From the NCBI RefSeq assembly GCF_018324685.1, contig NZ_AP023354.1, positions 248,001 to 312,000 of the forward strand: a stretch of DNA of 64,000 nt, in the 5' to 3' direction. Below are positions 32,889 through 42,600 of the stretch, in pieces. The translations under genes and the position numbers were made by a program. Position 1 is the first letter of the stretch. Every line of letters begins with the position of its first letter. Origin of the DNA: Actinocatenispora sera. Lineage in GTDB: Bacteria; Actinomycetota; Actinomycetes; Mycobacteriales; Micromonosporaceae. Below the pieces are notes generated by a model. It did not search any database. It saw only the letters and a list, made by a program, of their open reading frames with translations, and was not told where the DNA came from.

Positions 32889-34502
32889 TCAACACTCACC
32901 GGCAGAGCCGGAGGAACCGGCCCCGTCGGCAGAGCCGGTGGAACCGGAGTCGGCGCCGCCGGATTCGGAGCTGCCGGGAACGGCGAGCCCCGGCCGGGGC
33001 GAAGTCTGCCCCGCCGCCGCTGCCGCATCCTCGACAGCATCCCGCTCGGTGGCCTTGATCGCAGCCGCGGCCGCCGGTGTGTCCGGACGATGCCCCACCG
33101 TCCAGTCCGGCACCACCCGCTGCGGCGCCGCCGAGTACGACAGCGCGCCCGGCGGCACGTCCCGCCGGATCACCGCACCCGCCCCGGTGTATGCGCCGTC
33201 GCCGACCTCCACCGGCGCCACGAACATGTTGTCCGCACCGGTCCGGGCGAAGCTGCCGATCCGGCTGCGGTGCTTGTGCACCCCGTCGTAGTTGACGAAC
33301 ACCGTGGCGGCGCCGATGTTGGTCTGCTCGCCGATCGTCGCGTCACCCACGTACGACAGGTGCGGCACCTTGCTGCCCGCACCGATCTCCGCGTTCTTCG
33401 TCTCCACGTACGTGCCGACCTTCGCACCGGCGTGCAGCCGCGAACCCGGCCGCAGGTAGGCGAACGGGCCGACCGAACAGTCCGGCCCGACCACCGCACC
33501 GCTCGCCTGCGCGCGGACCACCGACGCCCCGGCGCCCACCTCGGTGTCCACCAGCGTGGTGTCCGGGCCGACGGTCGCGCCGGCCCCCACCGACGTCGCA
33601 CCGCGCAACTGCACCTGCGGCTCCAGCAGCACGTCCGGCGCCAGCGTCACCGTCACGTCCAGCCACACGCTCGCCGGGTCGACCATCGTCACGCCGGCCC
33701 GCATCCAGGCCGCGTTGATCCGGTCCCGCAGCAGCGCACCCAGCGCGGCCAGCTGCGCCCGGTCGTTGACACCCATCGTCTCGGTGGCGTCGGCCGCCAC
33801 GTACGCACCGACCGGCTCCCCCGCCTTGACCAGCAGGCCGACCGTGTCGGTCAGGTACTCCTCGCCCTGGTCGTTGTCGCTGCGCAGTTCCGCCAGCGTG
33901 GCCCGCAACGCATCCGCGCGGAACGCGATGATGCCCGAGTTGATCTCCCGGATCCGGCGCTGCTCCGGCGTCGCGTCCCGCTCCTCGACGATGCCGACGA
34001 CCGCACCGTGCTCGTCCCGTACGATCCGGCCCAGCCCGGTCACGTCCGGCGGCGCCGCGGTCAGCACCGTCGCCGCCGCGCCGGCCCGCTCGTGCGCCGC
34101 GACCAGCTCGGCCAGCGTCTCGGCCCGCAGCAGCGGCACGTCGCCGGTGAGCACCACGACCGTGCCGGCCGCCGCCGGCGCCTGCTCGATGGCGACCCGG
34201 GTGGCGTGCCCCGTCCCGCGCTGCTCGGCCTGGCGCACCGGCTCGGCGCCCGGCGCGATCTCGGCCAGGTGGGCGGAGACCTGGTCGGCGCCGGCGCCGA
34301 CGACCACCAGGGTGCGCTGCGCGGCCAGCGGTTCGGCGGCGGCGAGCACGTGCCCGAGCAGGGATCGCCCCAGCAGGGTGTGCAGAACCTTGGGCTTCGC
34401 CGACTTCATCCGGGTGCCGAGACCCGCGGCCAGCACGATGACGGTGCGCCCGCCACCATCCGCGTCGTACGCAGGGTCGGGGCGACTGGTTGGCTCGCTC
34501 AC
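32889..34502 (-). CDS. glmU: Bifunctional GlmU: GlcNAc-1-P uridylyltransferase and GlcN-1-P acetyltransferase
   Basis: A 537-residue enzyme making UDP-GlcNAc for peptidoglycan and other glycans. The N-terminal pyrophosphorylase domain has LAAGLGTRMKSAKPKVLH (about residues 24-41), QRGTGHAT and LTGDVPLL. The C-terminal left-handed beta-helix (about 255-470) has the acetyltransferase residues in RPGSRLHAGAKVGTYVETKNA and NYDGVHKHRS. A Ser/Gly/Ala tail of about 45 residues ends the protein, as in mycobacterial GlmU. The GTG at 34502 has GGGAG upstream; an ATG 15 codons earlier lacks one. Confidence 0.97.
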   Translation of the reverse strand: MSEPTSRPDPAYDADGGGRTVIVLAAGLGTRMKSAKPKVLHTLLGRSLLGHVLAAAEPLAAQRTLVVVGAGADQVSAHLAEIAPGAEPVRQAEQRGTGHATRVAIEQAPAAAGTVVVLTGDVPLLRAETLAELVAAHERAGAAATVLTAAPPDVTGLGRIVRDEHGAVVGIVEERDATPEQRRIREINSGIIAFRADALRATLAELRSDNDQGEEYLTDTVGLLVKAGEPVGAYVAADATETMGVNDRAQLAALGALLRDRINAAWMRAGVTMVDPASVWLDVTVTLAPDVLLEPQVQLRGATSVGAGATVGPDTTLVDTEVGAGASVVRAQASGAVVGPDCSVGPFAYLRPGSRLHAGAKVGTYVETKNAEIGAGSKVPHLSYVGDATIGEQTNIGAATVFVNYDGVHKHRSRIGSFARTGADNMFVAPVEVGDGAYTGAGAVIRRDVPPGALSYSAAPQRVVPDWTVGHRPDTPAAAAAIKATERDAVEDAAAAAGQTSPRPGLAVPGSSESGGADSGSTGSADGAGSSGSAGEC

Positions 34503-34632
34503 GCTGCGGGCTCCCTTTCGGCGCCGAGTCATCGGACCGGAGCCCATGCTAACCGCCGTTCAGCCCCTCAGCCCCCGCGGGTGAACCTCTCGCTGGATAC
34601 GCCACACGCTCCACCGATGCATCCTCTCAATG

Positions 34633-34704
34633 CTGGGGTGCCCGGATTCGAACCGGGAGCTCAAGACTCCAAAGGTCTGCGGGTTGCCGTTACCCCACAC
34701 CCCA
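34633..34704 (-). tRNA. tRNA-Gln (anticodon TTG)
   Basis: On the minus strand the 7-bp acceptor TGGGGTG/CACCCCA, a D-arm GGGTAACGGCAACCC, an anticodon stem AGAC/GTCT around loop CTTTGGA (anticodon TTG) and a T-arm CCCGGTTCGAATCCGGG fold into a cloverleaf with discriminator G. CCA is not encoded. It lies between the HTH gene and glmU, a common actinobacterial position. Confidence 0.95.
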
Positions 34705-34745
34705 TCACGAACCGCTCTCCGTGGCCGGGGCCGAGCGATCGACGG

Positions 34746-35681
34746 TCATCTTCCCACGATCACGCTACCGTCACTGCGGTCAGGGTCGCATGGAGCGGAA
34801 GGGAGGCCTGCTGCACGCACCACCCCGATCACCAAGCCCTCGACCATGTCGTAGATCGCGCGACTTCGCCGCACGGAGACGATCAGACAGCCGTGATAGT
34901 CCGCTCCGGTGTTGTGGCGAACCGTTTTGGGATTGTGGCGTTTGAGCGAGGTCCGCCGGAAAGTCTCCGGCTCGACACCGACGCTCGCCGCCCACCATTG
35001 GACGGCCGCCTCAGCATCGGCCGTCTCGTGGATCTGGACGCGAAAGTCGATGTTGGCCTGTTCCACCCCGATGGCACGCAGGAAGGCAAGGAAGACCGAG
35101 ATCAAACCGGCGTCGCTGTTCACGAAGGTGATGCGCCGGGTGGAGTTCCAGGGCTTGGCTTTGGTGCCTTCACACCAGTACATCATCGCGCCGATCCGGA
35201 TGAGTTCATCGCGGGTCATACAGCTCACCGATTCTGCAGCGTTGTTCACACGCTCGACTTGGCGGGCGTCCCGCTCGGCTCGGTATTCGGACCAGCGGGT
35301 CTCGGCCATCATCTGGCCGTGGCCGGTAGTGGATGAGTGTTCCCGGGCGAACAGCGCCTTGCGGGCATCGGCGTCGAGCGGGATGTCGCGGACCCACTGG
35401 TACGCGGTGGACTTCACGATGCCGAGTTCGGTCGCGATCTCCGGCACCGAGCGGTGCTGCCGGCGCAGCTCGCGGGCGCGTTCGCGGAGGTCGTCCTTGG
35501 CGTTGGGGCGCTTGGTCCAGGCAGGCGGGTCGACGCCCTGCAGCCACTTCGAGAGCAGGCCGGTGGAGACGCCGAGTCGCTCGGCGATCTGGCTCTTGGA
35601 CAGGCCGTCCTCGGCGCGGAGCCTTCTGGCCTCGGCGATACGGGCCTGTCGGGCGGTGGCGTCCCCCGTGTCTGCTGTCAT
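34746..35681 (-). CDS. HTH protein with a LAGLIDADG-endonuclease-like domain
   Basis: A 311-residue protein of uncertain role. The N-terminus has two HTH-like segments: LSKSQIAERLGVSTGLLSKWLQG (about residues 27-49) and SVPEIATELGIVKSTAYQWVRD (about 78-99). The C-terminal ~190 residues start IRIGAMMYWCEGTKAKPW and ITFVNSDAGLISVFLAFLRAIGV. This pattern is seen in LAGLIDADG-type homing-endonuclease relatives (a helix ending in an acidic residue followed by a saddle strand). Such proteins are widespread as hypotheticals in actinomycetes and archaea. It sits 41 bp 5' of tRNA-Gln on the same strand. A regulator derived from a homing endonuclease is the most likely reading. Confidence 0.65.
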   Translation of the reverse strand: MTADTGDATARQARIAEARRLRAEDGLSKSQIAERLGVSTGLLSKWLQGVDPPAWTKRPNAKDDLRERARELRRQHRSVPEIATELGIVKSTAYQWVRDIPLDADARKALFAREHSSTTGHGQMMAETRWSEYRAERDARQVERVNNAAESVSCMTRDELIRIGAMMYWCEGTKAKPWNSTRRITFVNSDAGLISVFLAFLRAIGVEQANIDFRVQIHETADAEAAVQWWAASVGVEPETFRRTSLKRHNPKTVRHNTGADYHGCLIVSVRRSRAIYDMVEGLVIGVVRAAGLPSAPCDPDRSDGSVIVGR

Positions 35682-35782
35682 GCCGTCCGCGTCCCTTCCT
35701 GGTTGCCGTCCGGTATCGAGGTGACGCTACGGCGGGGGTACGACGACCGCGGGTGAGCTGCGGACTCTGCGAGGATGGGCGG

Positions 35783-36433
35783 ATGGCTGAGGTGGGCGGC
35801 GAACGTCGCCGGGTACGGATGACGGCCGCGCAGCGCCGCGAGCAGGTACTGGGGGTGGGGCGGGCGCTGTTCGCCGAGCGCGGGTACGACGGGGCCAGCA
35901 TGGAGGAGGTCGCGGCCCGCGCCGGCGTGTCGAAGCCGGTGGTGTACGAGCACTTCGGCGACAAGGAGAAGCTGTACCACGCGGTGGTGGACCGGGAGGT
36001 CCGGGCGCTGCTGGAGCAGATCACGGCGGCGTTGACGGCGGGGCATCCGCGGCGGTTGCTGGAGCAGGCGACGCTGGCGCTGCTGCGCTACATCGAGGAG
36101 GACACCGACGGGTTCCGGGTGCTGATGCGCGACTCGCCGATGATGTCCGACGGCGGCAGCTTCGCCGGGCTGCTCAACGAGGTGGCGCACCGGGTGCAGC
36201 ACCATGTGGCGGCCGGGTTCGCGGCGCGCGGGTACGACCGGGGGTTGGCGGAGCTGTACGCGCAGGCGTTGACCGGGCTGGTGGCGTTCACCGGGCGGTG
36301 GTGGCTGGATGTGCGGCAGCCGCCGCGCGAGGTGGTGGCGACGCACCTGGTGAACCTGGTGTGGAACGGTCTGGCGCACCTGGAGCACGAGCCGCACCCG
36401 AACGTCGCGCCGGCGTCCGACCCGGACGCCTGA
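35783..36433 (+). CDS. TetR-family regulator
   Basis: A 216-residue regulator. The HTH (about residues 15-60) reads RREQVLGVGRALFAERGYDG...EEVAARAGVSKPVVYEHFGDKEKLYHAV. The ligand domain is rich in Arg/Leu with AQALTGLVAFTGRWWLD near residue 165, which fits actinobacterial TetR proteins located near glmU. ATG 35783 is chosen at the start of an MAEVGGERRRVRM segment. It is divergent from the HTH/LAGLIDADG gene, with about 100 bp between. Its target is unknown. Confidence 0.88.
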   Translation: MAEVGGERRRVRMTAAQRREQVLGVGRALFAERGYDGASMEEVAARAGVSKPVVYEHFGDKEKLYHAVVDREVRALLEQITAALTAGHPRRLLEQATLALLRYIEEDTDGFRVLMRDSPMMSDGGSFAGLLNEVAHRVQHHVAAGFAARGYDRGLAELYAQALTGLVAFTGRWWLDVRQPPREVVATHLVNLVWNGLAHLEHEPHPNVAPASDPDA

Positions 36434-36516
36434 CGGGGGCGACCCGGGCGCTGACCGGACGACCCGGACGCCTGGCCGGGTGAGTGGCCCGGGCCGGGTG
36501 AGCGGCGGGGTGCGCC

Positions 36517-36969
36517 TCAGGCGGCGGCGTGCTGGCCGGCGCGGGTGGGCGCGGTGCGGCGGACCCGGCCGTACAGCGACGAGACGCCGACGATCCCGCC
36601 CAACACGTACGAGACGATGCAGTTGGTGACGGAGAAGGCGAAGTAGTTCAGGTCCGTGCGCAGGAACGCGAGGCTGAACAGTCCGGCCAGCACGAAGAGG
36701 CAGCCGAAGATCAGGTTGACCACGACGTCGATGTTGCGGCCGATCACCGAGGCCAGGAAGATCACCGCGCCGACCACGATGGAGATGGCGGAGAAGCCCG
36801 GGTTGGTGGTGAGTCCGAGGACCCGCTCGCCCTCGGTGGCGAACGTGGCCATGCCGCTGGTCTGGATGACGCCGACGATGCCGAAGATCAGGATGTAGAG
36901 CCCGGCCAGCGCGGAGAGCACCCGCCAGAAGCCGCGCATGTGGTGGTTGACGGGCAGGTGGCTGGCCAT
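36517..36969 (-). CDS. DUF4383 four-helix membrane protein
   Basis: A 150-residue membrane protein with four hydrophobic segments (about residues 14-36, 57-77, 82-103 and 110-132). The pattern NHHMRGFWRVLSALAGLYILIFGIVG at the N-terminus (landmark NHHMRGFWR) matches DUF4383. No enzymatic residues are apparent and the function is unknown. The ATG has a GGGG ribosome site. It is convergent with the TetR gene. Confidence 0.85.
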   Translation of the reverse strand: MASHLPVNHHMRGFWRVLSALAGLYILIFGIVGVIQTSGMATFATEGERVLGLTTNPGFSAISIVVGAVIFLASVIGRNIDVVVNLIFGCLFVLAGLFSLAFLRTDLNYFAFSVTNCIVSYVLGGIVGVSSLYGRVRRTAPTRAGQHAAA

Positions 36970-37214
36970 GACGGTCCCCTCGAATGCTGGTCACCGGTGC
37001 TCCGGGTTGGCGCCGGACGACCTCGTTCGCCGGGCAAACCCGTTCCAGCACGGATTGTTCACCATGGGGTTCCGGCGGTGCCGATACCCCGGCAACTCGT
37101 GGTGTGTTCGGCGCCGGTGCCGGGTTGGCCGGTCGGCGTACCGGTGGCGCGGGCGCATACCGAACCGGTACGCACCCGCGCGCCGGCTGGCGAGCGGTCG
37201 CGGGGTCCGCGTGG

Positions 37215-37625
37215 CTAGGCGTGGCTGACGATCACGGAGTGGCAGGTGTCGTAGAGGATCGTCTGGGAGCCGTACTCGCCGAGGCAGACGTTCCAGTCGA
37301 CCTCGACGCCCTCGGCGATGTCCATGTTGTGGTCGACCGGCACCGAGTTCGCGCCGTTGTGGTTCCAGGCGAGGTTGACCTGGCACCTGCCGCTGATCGG
37401 GCTGCAGACGTCGTGCCGCACGTAGCGCACGACGACGGAGTGGCCGTCCGCCTTGAGGTCTGCGATGTAGAAGTGCTCGCCCACCGGTTCGAACTTGGCT
37501 TCGCCGGCACAGCCGGATGTGCAGACGTAGTCGCTGGCGGCGGCGGGCGCGGTCAGCATGCCCATGCCGAGGGCGGCGAGGGACAGCGGGACGAGAACTC
37601 GACGGGCGATGCGGCCTTTCGACAT
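37215..37625 (-). CDS. Small secreted cysteine-containing protein, function unknown
   Basis: A 136-residue precursor. The signal peptide (MSKGRIARRVLVPLSLAALGMGMLTAPAAA, landmark APAAAS at about residues 26-31) gives a mature protein of about 105 residues with six Cys (CTSGC, DVCS, GRC, NVCLG, DTCH). It is rich in His/Val/Asp and probably forms a disulfide-bonded beta fold. The ATG at 37625 has GGGGAG upstream. It stands alone between the DUF4383 gene and an ABC-F gene. No family was recognised. Confidence 0.8.
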   Translation of the reverse strand: MSKGRIARRVLVPLSLAALGMGMLTAPAAASDYVCTSGCAGEAKFEPVGEHFYIADLKADGHSVVVRYVRHDVCSPISGRCQVNLAWNHNGANSVPVDHNMDIAEGVEVDWNVCLGEYGSQTILYDTCHSVIVSHA

Positions 37626-37700
37626 GACTCCCCTATGGGTCAGGTAACGGGACTGACAGGATCTTCCCAGGGAAGCCGGTAATTGATCAAGGTCGATGGG

Positions 37701-37725
37701 GGCGTTCGCCGGGACGGCGAGCGCC
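37701..37725 (-). terminator. Possible hairpin terminator after the ABC-F gene
   Basis: GGCGTTCGCC (37701-37710) and GGCGAGCGCC (37716-37725) pair with one mismatch on the minus-strand RNA and a 5-base loop, 25 bp after the ABC-F stop. The reverse orientation is slightly stronger, so the assignment is tentative. Confidence 0.4.
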
Positions 37726-37749
37726 TCCGTAGCGGGTGTCGGCCGGCGG

Positions 37750-39564
<1,815 letters not shown>

Positions 39565-39619
39565 GCGGGCGGTCCTTCCTCGGTACTCGGTCGTACGGGC
39601 GGTCAGGGCGGTACGGCGA

Positions 39620-40615
39620 TCAGGTCAGCACGGTGGCGCCGGCCACCGGGCCGACCGCGACGTGCGCCGCCGAGCACACCCCACGTTCGGTGAGTTCGGC
39701 GGCGATGCGGGCGGCGTCGGCCGCGTCGGCGGCGAGGCAGAGGCAGCTCGGTCCGGAGCCGGACACCAGGGCGGCGAGCGCCCCCGCCGCCAGCCCGGCA
39801 TCGAGCGTACGTCGCAGCGCCGGGCGCAGCGCGATCGAGGCCGGCTGCAGGTCGTTGGCGAGCGTCGCGGCGAGCTCGGCCGGGTCGTCGGACCGCAGCG
39901 CCGCCAACAACCGATCCGGTACGAGCGATGGCATGGCAAGGTCGCGCGCCGGGCCAGCGGCGTCGTCGTCCGGAAGCGCGGGGAGGGTGGGGGGTGGTGC
40001 GGCGCCGGTGGCGCGCAGGGCGTCGAGCTGCCCGTACACCCGGGGAGTGGACAGGCCACCGTCGGCGGCGGCGACCACCCAGTGCCAGGGCCCGACGGCG
40101 GGTACCGGCTCGACCAGCTCACCGCGGCCGGTGCCGTGCGCGGTGCCGCCGATCACCAGGAACGGCACGTCGCTGCCGAGGTCGGCGGCGAGCGCGGCGA
40201 GATCGGCGCGGCTGTGCCCGCCGCGCCACAGCGCGTCGCAGCCGACGAGTACCGCGGCGGCATCGGCGCTGCCGCCGGCCAGCCCGCCGGCCAGCGGGAT
40301 GTGTTTGTCCAGGTGAACAGCCACGTTCGGGGCAACGCCGAGGCGGTCGGCGAGCAGCGCGGCGGCGCGTACCGCGAGGTTGGTGCCGTCGGTGGGCAGG
40401 GTGTTGGCGCCGATCCCGTCGAGAGTCAGCCGCAGCCGGTCGGCGTGCTCGATCGAGATCTCGTCGTACAGCGAGATGGCCTGGTAGACAGTGTCCAGCG
40501 GGTGGAACCCGTCGGGGCGCGGCGCACCGACCGACAACCGCAGGTTGATCTTGGCTGGTACCCGCACCCGCACCGCGCCGGGCCGGTTCGCCGGGAGCGC
40601 CCCGGACTGCGTCAT
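39620..40615 (-). CDS. ispE: 4-diphosphocytidyl-2-C-methyl-D-erythritol kinase
   Basis: A 331-residue GHMP kinase of the MEP isoprenoid pathway. VPAKINLRLSVGAPRPDGFHPL (N-terminal substrate region, about residues 17-38), PLAGGLAGGSADAAAVL (ATP-binding glycine loop, about 102-118) and LVSGSGPSCLCL (motif III, about 291-302) are clear. The ATG at 40615 is chosen over a 30-residue low-complexity N-terminal extension. In related genomes rsmA directly precedes ispE; here a secreted-protein gene lies between them. Confidence 0.96.
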   Translation of the reverse strand: MTQSGALPANRPGAVRVRVPAKINLRLSVGAPRPDGFHPLDTVYQAISLYDEISIEHADRLRLTLDGIGANTLPTDGTNLAVRAAALLADRLGVAPNVAVHLDKHIPLAGGLAGGSADAAAVLVGCDALWRGGHSRADLAALAADLGSDVPFLVIGGTAHGTGRGELVEPVPAVGPWHWVVAAADGGLSTPRVYGQLDALRATGAAPPPTLPALPDDDAAGPARDLAMPSLVPDRLLAALRSDDPAELAATLANDLQPASIALRPALRRTLDAGLAAGALAALVSGSGPSCLCLAADAADAARIAAELTERGVCSAAHVAVGPVAGATVLT

Positions 40616-40770
40616 GCCATGCCCCTTTCCGCGACGGCGTGCACCGGGTACCAGCATCCCGGGCCCGGGTCGCGGCCCCGCACGGACCCCGGCCCGGCGC
40701 GGCACCGGGCCCGGCCCGGAGCGGCACCGGTCGCCGGCCGAGGCGGCACCGGCCAGGTACCGGCCCGCCG

Positions 40771-40803
40771 CGGGCCGCGGACCAGGGCGTGGTCCGCGGC
40801 CCG
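40771..40803 (-). terminator. Strong hairpin terminator
   Basis: CGGGCCGCGGACCA (40771-40784) and TGGTCCGCGGCCCG (40790-40803) form a perfect 14-bp stem with a 5-base loop, 28 bp after the stop of the secreted-protein gene. The rest of 40616-40770 is low-complexity G/C sequence with repeated GGCACCGG and no gene. Confidence 0.85.
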
Positions 40804-40831
40804 ATCGTCGTCGACGGGGCGAGGCGGTGGG

Positions 40832-41407
40832 TCAGCCCCAGAACTGGGCCTGGTCCCCGTTGCTCGCGTAATAGACCCATCCGTAGGTCTCCCGCGCCTG
40901 CACGGTCCCGTACCGCAGGGTGCCCTTCCCGGGGATGGCGCCGGTGACGTAGTCGCCCGGCTGGACCGTCAGGTCCGGTCCGGGTGTGAAGGAGACGTCA
41001 CCCATCGGCCCGGGGCAGTCCCCGTACAGGTCGCTGCAGGTACCGATGCGGAAGTAGACGGTGTCGCCGGTCGTGGTCGAGAACGCGGTCGTGACGTGGT
41101 TCGCGATCCACTTGTAGTCCTTGCAGGGGCCCGAGGTGCCCTGCAGCATCTCCGCCCAGCCGAGGGTGTCGTACGGGCTGTAGATGTCCCTGGTGGCGAT
41201 CTGCTTTGCCGGCGCCGCGGTGCAGTCCTTGCCCTGCCGCGAGACGGCGGGGTGGGCCACGCTCGCGGGGCCGGCAGCCGCCGCGGACGATGCGTCACCG
41301 GTCGCCGACGCGGGGCCGGCGGCGGCGAGCAGTCCGGACGCCGCAGCGGCGGCCGCGAGAGCGGCCAGTACCAGGCGACCGGGGCGGGCGCGGCGGGTGG
41401 TGACCAT
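40832..41407 (-). CDS. Secreted protein of unknown function
   Basis: A 191-residue precursor. The signal peptide has a twin-Arg-containing N-terminus (TTRRARPGRLVLAALAAAAAAS) ending near ASA at about residue 36. The mature part has four Cys (KDCTAAP, GPCKDY, TCSDLYGDC) and Tyr/Thr/Gly-rich beta-like stretches (TVYFRIGTCSDLYG, YGWVYYASNGDQAQFWG). The ATG at 41407 has GGAGG 4 bases upstream. It interrupts the usual rsmA-ispE adjacency and has its own strong terminator, so it is an independent unit. No family was recognised. Confidence 0.78.
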   Translation of the reverse strand: MVTTRRARPGRLVLAALAAAAAASGLLAAAGPASATGDASSAAAAGPASVAHPAVSRQGKDCTAAPAKQIATRDIYSPYDTLGWAEMLQGTSGPCKDYKWIANHVTTAFSTTTGDTVYFRIGTCSDLYGDCPGPMGDVSFTPGPDLTVQPGDYVTGAIPGKGTLRYGTVQARETYGWVYYASNGDQAQFWG

Positions 41408-41524
41408 GGATCCTCCATGCTGTCGGTGGGCGGTGAGCCGGCGCGGATCGGGCGATCGCACAGTGACGGCGCGCCCGGATCCGACAAACCACGCCCGAAC
41501 CGACAGCCGGGTTGCGGACCCCGC

Positions 41525-42600
41525 TCAGCGGGCCGCGGCGGCGATGCGGGCGAACTCGGCGATGGTGAGGGACTCGCCGCGGGCGGACGGGTTCACGCCG
41601 GCGGACCGCAGCAGCTGTTCGGCGCGCGGCGGGCTGCCGGCCCACCGGCCCAGCGCGGCCCGCAGCGTCTTGCGGCGCTGCGCGAACGCGGCGTCCACCA
41701 CCGCGAACACCGCCTCCCGCGACACCGTCGCGCCAGGCGCCCCCGCGCCCGGCGCGGCCTCGTCCGGCGGCGCGGGGGCGGCCGGCATGGCGGGCGGGTC
41801 GTGGCGGGTGAAGGCGACCAGGCCGGAGTCGACGTTGGGTACCGGCCAGAACACCGAGCGGCCGACCGAGCCGGCGGACCGGGCCGCCGCGTACCAGGCG
41901 AGCTTCGCCGACGGCACCCCGTAGGTGCGGGAGCCGGGCCCGGCGGTCAGCCGGTCGGCCACCTCCTGCTGCACCATGATCAGCCCGTGCGCGAGCGTGG
42001 GCAGCTGCGAAAGCAGGTGCAGCAGCACCGGTACCGCCACGTTGTACGGCAGGTTCGCGACCAGCGCCGTCGGCGGCTCGGCGAACGCGTCGGCGCCGAT
42101 GCGCAGCGCGTCCGCGGCGAGCACCCGCAGCCGGTCGGCGTGCTGCGGCGCGTGCCCGGCGACGGTGGCGGGCAGCCGGGCGGCGAGCCGCGGGTCGATC
42201 TCCACCGCGTACAGCCGGCGGGCGGCGGGCAGCAGCGCCAGGGTGAGCGAGCCGAGCCCCGGCCCGACCTCGACGACCACGTCGTCGGGGTCAGGTCGGC
42301 GGCGGCGGCGATGCGGCGCACGGTGTTCGGGTCGATGACGAAGTTCTGGCCGAGCGCCTTGGTCGGCGTGACGCCGAGTTCGGCGGCGAGCGCCCGGATC
42401 TGCGCCGGCCCGAGCAGCCCGGACGGCACCGGCCGGTCGCCGGTCGGGTCGGCGGACGGGACCGGCCGATCGTCGGCCGGATCGGTGGACGGGACCGGCC
42501 GGTCGCCGGTCGGGTCGGCGGACGGTGCCGGCCGGTCGGCCGTACCCGCCGGGTCCGCGGCACGCTCGGGCGGCCCGGACGCGGGCCGGCGTCGGGTCAC
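41525..42600 (-). CDS. rsmA: 16S rRNA dimethyladenosine transferase with an apparent 1-base frameshift and a repeat-bearing N-terminus
   Basis: RsmA/KsgA dimethylates A1518 and A1519 of 16S rRNA. The N-terminal part (GTG at 42600, overlapping the rpfB stop) contains [24 protein letters not shown]. The frame then breaks, and the rest ([53 protein letters not shown]) is in another frame. One extra G in the run at 42287-42290 restores ...[16 protein letters not shown]... exactly as in the family. A non-functional rsmA is unusual, so a sequence error is likely. Before the core there is an extension with four ~11-residue repeats of the type [11 protein letters not shown] (about residues 17-58). 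Confidence 0.9.

Noticed and set aside
32082-35336. A 1084-codon plus-strand open frame over prs, glmU and tRNA-Gln
   Set aside because: It runs through a tRNA and is antisense to conserved enzymes; it is a composition artefact.
34633-35681. Integrated element using tRNA-Gln as attachment site
   Set aside because: No integrase, excisionase or duplicated tRNA 3' end is visible, and the neighbouring housekeeping order is normal.
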